A stretch of 64,000 nucleotides of DNA from Amblyomma americanum (GCF_052857255.1 NC_135502.1:154986599-155050598), one strand, 5' to 3'. Numbered from the stretch's first letter, positions 13,200 through 25,773 are shown. Made by a program: numbers and translations. Notes: generated by a model from the sequence alone, not told the origin.

Positions 13200-13960
13200 C
13201 GAGGAACGGATGCTCAAGTTTGCAGAAAAGGCTCTTCGCAGAAATTTAACCAAAGGCCGTTGCCTTGTGAACGTTTTCAAAATGATGATCCAGAAAGGCG
13301 AAGTATCCTCATGTGTCTGACGCAAAAAGGATGAATGCATGGATATCTTTCTCCTTCTTCAAAAGCTGTGAGTTCTTTGTTACCGGTCCTGCTTCGCACA
13401 ACTTTAGTCTCCTTTCTGACATTTTGTGAAATAATTCCATATTTGTGAAAGATCTCTCTCACAAGTGTTTTGACACTAATGGAGAAGCAAAAAGTCTCAT
13501 GTTCTAGGCCTTTTTTGTGACACTAAAAGAAGGCTTGACATTTAGAGTCATCATTACGAACAGGTAAATGTGGCAACAAACTTTGAGACAATTTCTTCAA
13601 GGGCTCCGTGTTCTGAAGCCTAAGGATTTCTCACGAGGTGCCCTGTAGACGTATCAGAAAACCTCGGTGAGCTGTTACCGGGCCCTTTGAGTGCACTGTC
13701 AATTGACATCAAGGGTATGTATTTTTCCTCGCCACATGCTGCAAAAATGTATATGTCGAGCAAGAGCATAAAATATTTCGAAGAAGCGTGCTTCCAGATT
13801 TCTTCTGAAGGAAAGCATAAGAGTCTGGCCATGTTCAGTGGTTGCCTTTGCTTCCTGCTTGTTGAGCTCTCCATTGAGTACTGCGTGATGACAGAAGGTG
13901 TCTGCATCGACTCGAGTTTAACACCTGTCCTGAGCGACCTCTATCTTACATGACATGACA
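13200..13960 (+). pseudogene. Penelope-like reverse transcriptase fragment (N-terminal part)
   Basis: Plus-strand frames, broken by stops and frameshifts, give a conserved string of Penelope-like element motifs: LTKGRCLVNVFKMM, LKEGLTFRVIIT near 13540, LSALSIDIKGMYFSSPH at about 13688-13740 (RT motif A region, first catalytic Asp in SIDIK), and GVCIDSSLTPVLSDLYL at about 13900-13950 (region before the YxDD box). The catalytic YxDD box and the GIY-YIG domain are absent, so the copy is cut off at about 13960. Family assignment rests on the order and spacing of motifs shared with the two fragments at 14.9-17.9 kb. It is not functional. Confidence 0.65.
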
Positions 13961-14939
13961 GGCTGCTCCATAACGCCCTTCTTGCGCGGAGTGTGAGTGT
14001 GTTCTCTCAGCTTCCTGGTCCTGTGGTTTGTGCTGCGTTTTCTAGTCAAAGTAATTACTGCCTTCATTGTCCACTCCATACAGCTTGAATGTGCTACACT
14101 GGGCTGCTCCACGTGTCGTGCAGCAAACTGGCCATTTTTTTATTACATCGTAGGCACTCAGCTCGCAAGGAATGTTTACTGTTATATTCATCATATAAGG
14201 GTAAATGTGGGACACAATAATACCCAATTCCCACAGTGGCGTCTTGTGCAAGAATATATAAATACTACTCAATTCTTGCTCTCACTTTCAGACACACACT
14301 TTTATTAGATTAAAAACATAGTTTGGCTACATAAGCAGAAGCACAGCACCAAGGTACTTACCTATTGGCTTAAGCACTGCGCGCAAGTGAGTACTCGTGA
14401 CATCGTGAATACTAGTGCTTTTAAATCCACACTGTCCATGTCTTCATCATGCCGTGCAACTCCAGCATTTCGGTAGCAAACTTTTTCTCTAAAAAAGCGT
14501 AGCTTAGTTTACACAGACTGGTCATAGTTAATTTTACTTATACTACGTAATTTTCATTCTACTACCCCAGACTAAACAATACCAATGATCATCACACTTT
14601 GAGTTTTATCATATATGGTCACCAAATTTGGTTTAATATGTTCTAAGAAATTCTGATTGAAATAAATATGACAACGTATTATTTCCAAAATTCGGTCGCG
14701 AGGAAAAAGGAAGCTAGCCAGATAACCCAGACAATTGTTTTCAGTTGCATGCAAGCATCAGCGTACCTACACACAAAATGTACAGTTTAGCGGGCTTCAC
14801 CTTTCCGAATGAAATTTCATGCAGCAAACAACCAACTTTGTGAACAAAATTTCAACCTTTCATTCTTCATAAAGGAAAAAATCTCTCTGGATTTTTTTTT
14901 CACAAGTCTCTGCAAGTACACAATTCATGAAATCTACCC
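13961..14939. other. No recognisable feature
   Basis: AT-rich sequence between Penelope-like fragments. The open frames at 13997-14308 (plus) and 14042-14272 (minus) overlap each other and show no motif. Confidence 0.4.
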
Positions 14940-16540
14940 TGGAAGTACGTGAATCTACCAGCAAGAGACAGGGAGGAGAAAGGAGACAAAACAGGCGCTC
15001 ACTCGCAACTAAAGCATATCAAAGTGAATAGGGAATATATAGAAAAGCCAAACAACACCACAAATCACATCATATCGGTGTCCTACACACCGCACATTTT
15101 ACAAGGCACATATACATTGTCATGTTTCACAGGACACATGCACACGCTGTAGACAGCATATTAGGGGCCGAGAAAACCACTTCTACTTCATATCTTCTGG
15201 CCACATTTTTCAAATTGTGCGACAATCTATGTATGTACAGTAACACAGTCGGTCTTTTCGTATCTGTATTGCAGACCCCGGCCTGAACCTGCCAGTCCCT
15301 GCGAAGGGGTTACAGATTTAACATGCCAAAGGGAAGAATAGTGCAGCATCAATTAACGAGGACAGCAGGATCGCACACCCTAGCACAAGCGCCAACCTTG
15401 GAGCGGACACAAAATACAAGACCGCGTGATTCACATTCAGTGTTGACAGTCAAGGAAACGAGGAAACTCGCATTTGAACGTCCAAGACTGAACGAGTCCG
15501 ATCTTTGGCTGCCAAAGCTGAATTTCAACCACGCGCTCTTGGAATTTGTATTAGCTCCAAGGTTGGCGCTTGTGCATGTGTGTGCTCTCCTGCTGTCCTC
15601 GTTACTTGACGCCATTCTTACCTTTAGCATGTCTGGCGAACATGCCCAGTGTTATGCGATCAGCTTCAACAATTTACCACATGCCCCTGCAATAGCATTG
15701 TGGGAAATCATGCTTTCGTTAGCCTTAAAATCTGCTCTTTCAAACCAATTGTCATGCTGTGAAAGCGTGACTTCATCAATACCGATCGTAGACTAGACGC
15801 CGCAATGCTATCTTTCACTAGCTTAGAATGGTTCGACCAATAGTCAAGTAGCTGCTTAAAACTCCTGGGTGAATATCGCCTGCGCACACGGCGTGTGCAG
15901 AACATCAAGGTAAGGATCAGTAACCGCTGCTCATTTTGTTGGGTTATTTGCTCTAAGGTAAACTTAAGACAAAGAACTTGCTGCTTAAACAACTTCACAG
16001 TATATACATGTCCCACACTGTCGCAACCTTTGTAAAAGACAAAAAATCATGCCCCAAAAGATTTTTCTCCCTGCTCATGCAATTTCTTGGCAACGATTCC
16101 GTCCCCCTGTATAAGAGAATATTGCTTAGCACAGTGGCAACCTTCGAATCGATAAATTTAGGAGACTTTTGAATATATGCCGCACAGCCATACTCCAAAA
16201 AGATGCTGTCCAAATAAAAGGAGGTCAGATCCAAGAAAGACTGTTATATTACACACCGGTTCCTAAACACAAGATCATCATTCTGCTCCAATATACATTA
16301 TCACAAGCTTTTCACGAGATGATCATATGGGATGGAGTGAAACACATCTGCATCGACACAAACCGCAAGGCAATGCGCTGGATTTTCATTCTTAAGATAC
16401 TCAACCACGCTGAGAATTGAGTAGAAGAAACGGATCTTCAAGACGGGAAGTAGACAGATGCTTTTGCAAACAACCAGAGACAAAACGTTGCATGAGCCCT
16501 TTTTATAAAATTTTCTGAAGAGCATGTTCTTGAATACCAT
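14940..16540 (-). pseudogene. Penelope-like element copy, reverse orientation, GIY-YIG lost
   Basis: Reading from 16540 down, the minus strand gives SVVEYLKNENPAH then VDADVFHSIPYDHLVKSL (RT motif A region, about 16300-16390), FLEYGCAAYIQKS and VATVLSNILL (about 16130-16200), RRRYSPRSFKQLLDYWS and HSKLVKDSIAASSL (thumb region, about 15790-15900), and LSHNLKNVARRYEVEVVFSA near 15185-15220. It then goes straight into the 3' block ending with GGTAGATTCAC at about 14949. The GIY-YIG endonuclease present in the plus-strand partner is missing, which suggests an internal deletion near 15100. Several stops and frame changes show it is dead. It faces the copy at 16545-17906 head to head. Confidence 0.75.
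15354..15607. repeat. Foldback with ~55-bp arms
   Basis: AACGAGGACAGCAGGATCGC..AAGCGCCAACCTTGGAG (about 15356-15405) is the reverse complement of CTCCAAGGTTGGCGCTTGTG..CTGCTGTCCTCGTTA (about 15553-15604), with several mismatches. It lies inside the 3' part of the minus-strand Penelope-like copy and creates the long but spurious plus-strand open frame at 15323-15796. It may be a small foldback element inserted into the Penelope-like copy. Confidence 0.8.
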
Positions 16541-16544
16541 TTAT

Positions 16545-17906
16545 TTGAAGACCATGTTTGTTGAGTATTGCAGCGCGGTGTGTGTTCAAAAATCTGGTAT
16601 ATGAAGTGTTTCGATGGTCGCGCTTGTGCTAAGCAATATTTTCTTAAGCAGGGTTTACAGAATGATTGTCAAGAACGTGCATGGGCTGGGCGAAAAATCT
16701 TTCGCTATGTCCGTAATGTTGTGGTCTTTTATAAAGTGTCATAGTTTGGGACCTTTACATATTCTCAAGTTGTTTAAAGCGCAAAGCCTTAATCTTAGGA
16801 TTAGCTTGGAGCCAAGGCCCCAAGATAAAGAGCTGTGGTTTCTGGACCATACCTTTATGTTCTGCATGCACAATGTGTGCTGGCGATATTCACCTAAGAG
16901 TGTTAAGCTGCTACATGGCTACCGGTCGACCATTCCAAGCTAGTAAAAAATAACATTGCACTTTCTAGCCTGGGCTCAGAACTGATAATATTATGCTTTC
17001 ATAGCACGACGACAAGTTTCCAGGAGCTGATTTTAAGGTTAAGAAACACAGGATTTCTGAGCCATGTTACTGCAAGAGCATACGATAAATTGTTAAGAAA
17101 GCTGGAACAATTTCGCAGTGACCAGCGTAATCAGGCCAGGGCCAGCCTACGAGATGCCAAAGGACAGGATGTGTCACCGTACGTACATAAATTGTTGCAC
17201 AATTTGAAAAATGTGGCCACAAGGTTAGATGTGAAAGTGGTTTTCTCGGCGCATATTAAGTTGTCTAAAATATGTTAAATTTTACGAATAATTCTGTAAA
17301 TGTAGCTTTAGAAAAGTACACGCGTACAGTGAAATGCATATGCACCTTGTAAAGTGAATGTGGTATCAGATACAATTATCTTGTGGTCGGCTTTATGTAG
17401 ATCAAGCTAGAAGGTATATGATTGCAAGATTACAGGAGCACAAGAGAGTAGGGGTTCTAACTTTTGCTGTACATTAGAAGGATTCTGAAGGCTGCTACCT
17501 TCTTCTTTTGTCAACATGCATTTGTCAGTACATTTTGAGAAGAATAAATGGAGGCTATCGTGGCTAGACATATCTTACGAATCTGTGACGAATGAGATAG
17601 TGTGTTGTCCATCGTGTTAACATGCAATGAGTTGGGTTATCTCGATGAGAGGAATGTTGAGGGCGATTTTTGACCCATGTTGTCCGGTACGCTTATCTGT
17701 AATTGTGTGGTTTGTGTTGATTCTTGGCTTTTTATATATTTCCTGTTCACTTCAATGAACTTTAGTCGCGAGTCAGAGCCTGTATTGTCCTCTTTCTCGT
17801 CCCTGTCTGTCGCACTGGTAGATTTACCATGATGTCTCACCTCTGCAGAAATGCAAGACATGCCATTCTCCTCTTCACACTTGACGTTCTGCACATAATA
17901 TGGCAA
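16545..17906 (+). pseudogene. Penelope-like element copy with RT C-terminus and GIY-YIG remnant
   Basis: Plus-strand frames give FVEYCSAVCVQKSG and ALVLSNIFLSRV (about 16555-16650), a degraded catalytic region, DKELWFLDHTFMF and RYSPKSVKLLHGYRS (thumb), HNLKNVATRLDVKVVFSAH (about 17195-17255), then CGRLYVDQARRYMIARLQEH at about 17380-17445. The last block matches the core of a GIY-YIG endonuclease, with its YVD tyrosine and a downstream Arg helix. The 3' block (about 17640-17830) is shared with the reverse copy at 14949-15150. The copy is 5'-truncated at about 16545 and has stops and frameshifts. Penelope-like elements combine this RT type with GIY-YIG, which supports the call. Confidence 0.78.
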
Positions 17907-18684
17907 AGTCTTGTGAATTCCAAAAAAAAAAATTCATGGCTTCAATTAACACAGCCTTCTGCTTACAAGACACACAGCGACATTCATTGTAGATTCTACC
18001 TGTGGCACAGAAAGCAATGTTTCAGGTTGAGTGGACTTAACTAGGAAAGAAGGATAAAATATCTATAGCCAAATTACTGAACGGAAAGAAATATATTGTA
18101 GTGTAATAGTGAACATACTGATACATTGCATGCATGATATATGCCTGATATATTGCGATATCCAACACTGCTACCATTGCCATAGCCAATTAGTTTGTAC
18201 ATAACAAAAATGCAGTATCACAAAAATACTTATACAGTGCTATTAGTGTTACCTGTAACAGTGCTAGCTGTCATTCTCACAGCAGGCTTCTGATCAATGG
18301 CCAATGTAAAGGAAAGAGGAGGAATGACTGAACTTAGAGAGAGCCAGGGGGAAGTAAGATAGGTCTAGAAGGACTTAGAATATGATAGGCAAGTAAGGTT
18401 GTCTTGACAGTGAGCACGAAATAAACATTACCACACAAGTAAAGACATGCAAGACCAACCATGTATATCATTTTTAAGCGTGGAAGACGATCTCATTTAG
18501 CCCAAAATATGTTTTCATATGTACTTGTGGAATAAAGTGGTTATAATTATTAATAGCATAAATGGCCGACTAAAACAAAAACAGAGATGAAGAGCAGTGA
18601 ATTAGCCCTAAGCTTGATGCTTGTGCCTTCTTATTCGGAGACACAAGGATCATTCAGTTGAACATCGAGCCTCTGAGAATAATA
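17907..18684. other. No recognisable feature
   Basis: AT-rich flank between the Penelope-like cluster and the left end of the Tigger transposon. No motif was recognised. Confidence 0.4.
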
Positions 18685-18712
18685 CAGTGGAACCCGGATA
18701 TACCGATTTCTA
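18685..18712. repeat. Left terminal inverted repeat of the Tigger element
   Basis: CAGTGGAACCCGGATATACC, followed by CGATTT. It matches the complement of 33578-33603 with about three differences in the first 23 bases and is preceded by TA. Confidence 0.85.
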
Positions 18713-18849
18713 AGGAGATCGGAAAATTATTCAATATAGTGAGATAGAGGCTTAAACAGCACTCAAGACCATGACAAATTGAGGCTTACCGGTGGCAGGA
18801 GTCATGTACCACAAAGTCCGGGCGCGAAACGTAAAATCACTTTATTGCA

Positions 18850-20372
18850 CGGAAAACAAAAATTGCTAATTTCCGGCTTGTTTTTGCTGTGATTAATGAA
18901 GTTGAAAACGCTAGTGTCGATCTTCTCGACAGTGCCCACGCGAGGCAGCCCGGTACCTTTAATTTCGCTGCAACAACGCCGAATGCGGCTGAATGCTGAT
19001 GCCAGTTCAGCAGCTGTGCACGAGCGCACCTCTTCTGGAACAGAATTGTCCTGGTCATCACTGGAATCGCCTTCTTGGGCGCCAGCTATTCCGGCCACAG
19101 TGTCATCAGCGAGGTCAGCTACAACCTGAACTTCGCTGTCTGCGTTGATGGAGTCCTAAACAGTAAGTTTCGACGGGACGACACCGGGAAAATGGTACAA
19201 GTCGCGAAACATGTCATCCAAACATTCGTCGTCGTCATGCAAAGCTTCTGGCCATTCAACTCCGGCCACTTCAAGACCTCGCTTGGCGAAACATTTGGCT
19301 ACCATGGGCTGTTTTCTGTCGTTCCAAGCGCTGGTAATCATCTGGAAAGCGCCGAGCAGGTCAATCCTGAGATCAGATTCCATGCGGAGGTTTATGAGGA
19401 GCCGCTGAACACGTTTCCTTCTGTATCCTTCCTTGAAAGCCCTGGTTCATGGGCTGCAGTCTCGCTATGGTGTTCGATGTGATAAGCTTGAGTTCAGTGT
19501 TCTGCAGCTTGCAAATCATTTATTGGGCCAAGCAGTTGTCTAACAGAAGGCATACTTGGTGACCCGACCTGCCCCACTCGGCGTCCCGAGCTTGACACCA
19601 TACATAAAAATTTTGGCGTGTCATCCATACCTTTTTATTACAGACGTAGCGGATGAGAATATGCTTCCAATTCTTGAAACAGCGTGGGGACATGCTTTTT
19701 TTCTAATAACAAATGGGCACAACATGAACAGGACAGTCATGTTTGGTGCAAGCAGAACTGTGATACGCACTTTGCTCACTTTCCTGCCTTGACAGGAGCT
19801 CTCACGGAGATGGATTGCCTTGTTCGGCAGCATTTTCCAAATGAGACCAGTCTCATCTGCACTGAAGACTTCGCCAGGTGAAAACTTTGCAGCGGTCTTC
19901 AGCCACTCCTCTAAAATCCACTGCTGCATCTCCTGGCTGCTAGCAGCCCCACGTTTGCCTGAAATTACTTTTCCCACTATTCCGTGGCGCTTTTAAGCCG
20001 TTGCAGCCACCGAGTGCCACTGCAAAGGTTTTCTTCGCTAAGAGCCGTGGGAGACTATTTCGCCTTCTTCATTAACATGGGGACATCCACGGGGATGTTT
20101 TCCGCTCGGACTTCAAGAACCCATGCGTACAGCGCTTTCTTAACTTTGTCGAAGGCAGCAGGGCGTAAACGGCATGCTCCAAAGTGACTTTCCTTACTTG
20201 CTTTGAGCATGATGTCCTGCTTCTTTTTAACGGCGTATTTAGATTGCTCCGCTGCATGCGGAATGCGTGTGCCACGGAACACTTCTTTTTGGCATTCTCG
20301 ACGCGTCAGGTCACCTCAATCCTTGTAGCGAAGTCCAGATTCATTCTGTTTTTTTCTGCCGTATGCTAACTA
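18850..20372 (-). pseudogene. Tigger/CENP-B-like transposase, decayed
   Basis: Reading down from about 20370 the minus strand shows MNLDFATRIEV and SVAHAFRM (first helix-turn-helix, about 20250-20350), then FDKVKKALYAWVLEVRAENI (CENP-B-type DNA-binding domain, about 20090-20160). The DDE domain follows: FSADETGLIWKMLPNKAIHL at about 19810-19870 with the catalytic Asp in ADE, KVSKVRITVLLAPNM, and a frameshifted LLDNCLAQ near 19530 with the second Asp. The C-terminal tail is acidic (DSSDDQD, about 19050) and ends near 18850. Frames change several times and there are internal stops, so no active enzyme can be made. Members of this family cut and paste DNA between inverted repeats at TA sites; here those ends are present. 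Confidence 0.85.
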
Positions 20373-20823
20373 GATGACAGCAGCCAGGCACGCTAAAATT
20401 GGCGCATTAAAAACAAAGACGCGCACAAGAAAAGTGCGACAGCCCCTCACTGACCGATGGAGTCGACTGGCTTCGGTGGAGTCAAGGATGTTGTGTTGTT
20501 GGGTTTTATGGCACATAGGCAGTTAAGGCCATCATGCGCCAAGCTCAAGGTATAGAAATGGTTTTCTGTAGAATGTTTAGGAATATGAAAAATGTCGATG
20601 GTGTAGATGGCCTAAAATATTGAACTGCCTGGTAAAAACTGAAGAAATCTGGAAATAGCTAATGGTAAAAATCACAGAGAAGGTAAGGCAGCCTAAATGG
20701 CTATCCTTGGCTTGGCAAGGATCCTCAGTCTCCCAAGTAATCAAATAAAGAGCATCACCTTCTCAGAAATGAGAAAGTAGCAGAGGTGTAACATGCAGTA
20801 AAGCGAACCAGTGGTTCAAAATT

Positions 20824-23800
20824 TACAGTTTTTCAAGTAAACCTGCTTCTTTTAAAAAGCTAAGAACAGAAGGTATGTTAACAATGGCATTATCATCTAA
20901 GAGCAGTGATGGATGAAAAGGAATGAATTCTTTATAAAATTGAGTAAAATACCTTTATCTTAGTGTTTCAAGTTTCATACAAGAAAATAAAATGTGATTA
21001 ACAGTAAGATAATCTCCGCATTCGCAAACAGGTTTCTCTTGCTTTGTTAGCAGGAAGTTGTGCGTAAGGTTTGTGTGGCCTATCCGGAGACGGCATAAAA
21101 TCACTTCCTTAAAACGTTCCTGGTGAACACATGATTTAAATTCACCTAAAACCGGTTTTACCAAGTGTAGTTTATTATTCACTTCGGCGTTCTATGCTGA
21201 CTGCCATTTTTCTCTAAATTTACGTTGCACTAAGTTCATGCCATCCCCAAAAGGTATATTTACATTTTTTATTTCCTTGCCACGAGCTGTAGCAGCGCAG
21301 AAATCCGCCCTCTCGTTGCCTCTAATCCCGACATGACTGGGAACCCAGCAGAGTTTTATATTTTGTCCTTGGGCTGTCGCTGTTACTTTCTTGTGTATGA
21401 TGTCACCAAGAATCGGAGTGACTGCATTTCTAAGGTGCAGAGCTGTAAGTATACTGAGGGAATCTGTGTAAATAATACTGTTGGCGAGGTTTTTGGTTTC
21501 TATTTTTTCTACGGCCATACAGACTGCGTAACATTCTGCGGTCGAAATGCATGAGCACTGTGGAAGTCGTACTGTTTTCTCCGACTCCCTCGGACCACTG
21601 CGCTTCCTGCGTAAACGTCTGTTTTTGATCCGTCTGTATAAAATTGCGTAAAACTACTGTATTCTTCTTCGAGTGCAAGGAATTCTTGTAGTATATGTTC
21701 TTGCGGAGTATGTTTTTTATGGAACTGAGTAAGAGTGAGATTACAGACGGCAGGAAAATTGTACCAAGGAGGTAGTGGGTCTCGTCTCCGAGCAATGTCA
21801 GGTAGTGTATCTAGTACGCCGAGGTTTTGGCACATCTCTTCAAAACGCAGGAGGAATGGCCTGATAGCGAGCGGTTTACTGTTAAACAAAGTTCTAGATG
21901 GGCACCTTGTGACAATTTGGTAACATAGGTGTTTGGGCAGTGAACGGAATTTTAAAATGTATGAGCAGGTGAGCATGGTTCTTCTATCTGTAAGTGGCGG
22001 TTCGTTAATTTCTACATAGAGACTGTTTATCGGCGACGTCCTGTAAGCACCAGAGGAAAGACGCAAACCTAATTTATGTATTGGATCTAGTCGTTTAAGG
22101 TACGAAGGTCTCGCTGACCAGTAAACTATACTTCCGTAGTCCAAGGTAGAACGAACAACAGACCAATAAATTTGTAAAAGGCACATCCTATCAGAACCCC
22201 AGTGCTTCCGGGAAAGTACTTTAAGTATGTTCAAAGAATGGAAGGCTTTCTTTTTTAGAGCATTAATATGTGGTAGGAACGTCAAGTTTTTGTCAAAGAT
22301 AATGCCCAGAAATTTTACTTCATTTTTTATAGGCAATTCGATTTTGTTTACATGTAAGGGGGGGGTGGTTAGATTGTAGACCTCGTTTTAGTGAGAACAG
22401 CACGCCCACTGTTTTCTGTGTGGAGGACTGTAATCCATTTTTATCTGCCCTTGTCTCTAGTTTGTTTATTGTTAGCTGTGTTAGCCTTTCGCATGTTGCT
22501 AGATTGGATGATGTACAAAATATTTGAAGGTCGTCGACATAGACTGAGTACATCATGGACTTTGGGATTATTTTCCCAATAGAATTCATCTTTACAATAA
22601 ACAGTGCTTTGCTTAAAATACACCCCTGAACACCCCGTTCTCTTGAACGAAGTTCCTGGAAAAGGTTGATCCTAAGCGTACATGAACTGAGCGGTCGGAA
22701 AGGAAGTCATTTAGGCAGTTCAACATCCTGCCGCGAATACCTCGGTCCACTAGGTCGCGGAGGATCCCAAACCTCCAGTTTGCGTCATACACCTTCTTCA
22801 TGTCAAAGAAAACGGCAAGACAATGCTGTGTGTGTATAAAGGCTTCTCTTATTGTGTTTTCGAGACGAAATAATTGGTCTGTCGTTGAGCATCCCTTTTT
22901 ATAAATGCACTGATGGACATGAAGTAATTCACGGGATTCAAAGACAAATGTCAATCTAATATTAAGGACACATTCAAAAAATTTTGCGACACAGCTATTG
23001 AGTGCTACCGGCCAATAGATGCTTTTGGAAGTTAGTAGTTTACCAGGTTTCAGGAATGGCACTATGACAGCTTTCTTCCGCTGGTTGGGTATTTTTTCTT
23101 CTGTGAATATTTTGTTAAATAAATTAAAGGGTGCCTCTGTGGTAGGCTGGGAAAGATGGGAAAGCATTTCGTAGTGTATCTCGTCGTGTCGTGGAGCAGT
23201 TTTTTTGCCTGCATACAGTACTTTAGCTATTTCTTGGAGGGTAATTATACAATTGTATTTTTCATTTACCCCTCCACTTGTAGAGAGCCTGTAATTTTCA
23301 GCCGTGCTTTTGGGTTTCAAAAATGACTGGCTATAGTGTGATGAACTTGATACTGCAGCAAATTGCTCCCCCAATGCGTCTACCTGTTCTATATTTGTTT
23401 GTGTACCGGGTGTTATCAAAAAAGGAACTGTGAAGGGTGAGTAGCTACCGTTTAATTTTCTAACTTGCTCCCACATTTTCTTCGAGGGGGTTGAACTATT
23501 TATAGAACACACATGAGCTCTCCATGATGTTTTTTCGGCATTGCGCGAATATACCGTGCTTGTGCTCTGGCCATTTTGAAAAGGATAAGGTTGTCGTGTG
23601 TTAGGTATCTGCGAAAGACTCCACACGCTTTATTTTGCCGTTTTTTTGCTTCCTTGCATTCAAGCGTGTACCACACTTTGTGGTTCTGACGGACCACTCC
23701 TGAATATTTTGGGACACATACGTGTGCGGCAGTAAGGATGCATGATGTGTATGCGTCATTTATTTCGTCTATGCCGAGATTTTCTAAGGCAATATTCTCT

Positions 23801-24525
23801 AAACTAGACTGTTCTCTAAACAAGTCCCAGTTAGCTAAATGTAACTTCCAATGGCGTGGTTTTGTCGGGATGAATGTTGGTGAGGATGACAGGATTATTA
23901 TGACAGGAAGGTGATCGCTCCCATACAGGTTGTCAAGAACATCCCATTTAAAATCGGTAAAAACACTTGGTGAACAAAAAACATAAATCTAGGCAGCTCA
24001 TTTTCCCACTGCTTGGAGAACAGTAAGTCTGTTTTCCTGAGTTCAGGCGGCAGACTTTGTTGCAGAGGATACAATCTTCTAAAATGCGGCCTCTGACATC
24101 CGTTTGTTCGCTTCTCCAAAAAAGTGGAGTGAGCATTAAAATCTCCAACTAAAAGACAAGGTTCCGGAAGTTGCATTAAAAGACTTTCTAAATCGCGATG
24201 TTTGGTGAGATTCAATGAATATGGAACATAATGTTATTGTCTTAAAATCGAGGACAGTGACCGCAACTGCCTTATATGAGATTTTTAGGTCAATTTTTCG
24301 TACAGCAACACCAACACGGAACACTATAGCAGTGCCTCCAGAGAGCCTGCTTGAGGTCTCTCGGTCACATCGAGGCTTGATACTTTTTAAGAATGTTTTT
24401 TTCTGTGGTCCTAGGTTAGTCTCCTGGAGACACAGTGCTACCGGGGAGAATGAATTTAAAATATCTGTAACTTGAGTGTAGCTGTTTAAATGTCCACGAG
24501 AGGTCCAGTGAACTAGAAAAGCCAT
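20824..24525 (-). pseudogene. LINE ORF2: endonuclease, reverse transcriptase, RNase H
   Basis: The start is MAFLVHWTSRGHLNS at 24525. The AP-endonuclease-like domain shows CLQETNL (metal-binding Glu) and LLVGDFNAHS near 24150. The RT domain (23626-22530) has KKAVIVPFLKPGK, FFDMKKVYDANW (motif A) and VYVDDLQIF at about 22544-22518 (catalytic YVDD). RNase H follows, with FYTDGSKT near 21640, IYTDSLS near 21465 and WVPSHVGIRGNERAD near 21345. The C-terminus has CRLRIGHTNLTHNFLL then CECGDYLTVNHILFSC, a zinc motif typical of I-clade elements, and ends FLKEAGLLEKL at about 20826. It is broken by at least five frameshifts or stops, so it is dead. Its C-terminus closely resembles the fragment at 61.1 kb. 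Confidence 0.85.
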
Positions 24526-24756
24526 GATTGTAGACTAGTTAAAGATAAGTTTTAGTAACTAGGTTTTTGGGTCTTTTGGACCTGTTATAGGGACTTTATC
24601 CCTTTTTTTGCACTCAAGAGAGCTTTGCCGCCGCTGAAGCGGGTGCGAGGGAGGAGTTGTGTCCATCACCTCACGAGAGGTGCTGGAGGACTGCGGCGTC
24701 ACCGCGGGTGTCTGCGTTTCAGGCCTCCCCTGACGGGGGGAAGTCACATGGGATGC

Positions 24757-25773
24757 CTACCCAAGGGCCGGCGCTTCCTGCTTCAGGAGTGACAGAACAG
24801 CCTTCACTGTTCCTGCCTGGGGCGTCAATGGCCCTGCCATCGGGTCGGTAGAAGCCGACTCGGTAGGTGCCAAAGTGCTGTGTGGTGAGGCGCCCCTGCG
24901 CACCACATCAGCGAAGCTGGATTTCGCTGTGAAAGAAAATTGGTTGGCGAGGGCAAATCGCCTTCTCGCTTCTATAAATGAAATATTTTCTTTGGTCTTT
25001 AAGGTGATTATCTCATTTTCCTTTTTCCAGGACGGACACGCCCTGGAGTATGCAGCATGGTCTCCTTCACAGTTTGCGCATAGTAGTCTTGCGTCACATT
25101 CCTCAGAATGGGGGTCTTTCGAAGCGCAATTCGCGCAGGTTTTTCGGCCGCGGCAACTTTGTGAGCCGTGGCCAAACTTCTGGCAATTCAAACATCGGCG
25201 GGGATTTGGTATGTAGTGTCTGACGTTGACCTTTATATATCCAACTTCGTTAGCTTCGGGCAAGGTGCTGGTGTTAATTGTAAGGACCATTTGCTTAGTA
25301 TCTATTTCCTTCCTGTCCTTGCGGATTTTGATTCTGTGAACGTCAATTACATTTGGTTAGTTAGTCGTTGAAGCATTTCGGCTTTTGTCAGAGGATAAAT
25401 TCAGTTTCAGAGTTTACGCTCCGGACTGTGTTGAGAGATCGGTGGGGAGTCACGGAGACAGAGATGTCCCCTATAGACGCAATGTTTCAGAGTTTGGAAC
25501 ATTGTATGCTGTCGCGTAATTCAAGCAGTAAATCACCGCTGGCCATTTTTGAGACCTTGTAGCCGGGGCCCAAGGTGTCGGTTAAGCATTTCGACACGAG
25601 AAATGGAAATAATATACGTGCTTGCTTTCCTTCACATTTACTGTGTATGACATGGAACTTCGTGAATTTCAGTTTCTTTTTGGCAACAAAATCTGCTGTT
25701 TCGTTCCGCCCTCTCTTGAGAGAGCGATCTGGTTTTGAAAGGGGGGAGCCATAAAAAGTCGTTTTTCGGTCAT
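24757..25773 (-). pseudogene. LINE ORF1: nucleic-acid-binding protein with CCHC zinc knuckles
   Basis: The best start is the ATG at 25773-25771 (MTEKRLFMAPP), followed by a frameshift in a C-run. The chain then reads FTKFHVIHSKCEGKQARILF, KVSKMASGDLLLELRDSI, SVTPHRSLNTVRSV and VIDVHRIKIRKDRKEID, with at least two more indels near 25500 and 25365. It is open from about 25360 to the stop at 24757. This last part carries CLNCQKFGHGSQSC, CANCASKDPHSEEC and CANCEGDHAAYSRAC, three zinc knuckles. ORF1 proteins coat the element RNA in the retrotransposition particle. The Pro/Ser-rich tail follows the knuckles. Confidence 0.8.

Noticed and set aside
15323..15796. 157-codon plus-strand open frame
   Set aside because: It crosses a foldback and the antisense strand of a Penelope-like copy whose RT motifs read on the minus strand.
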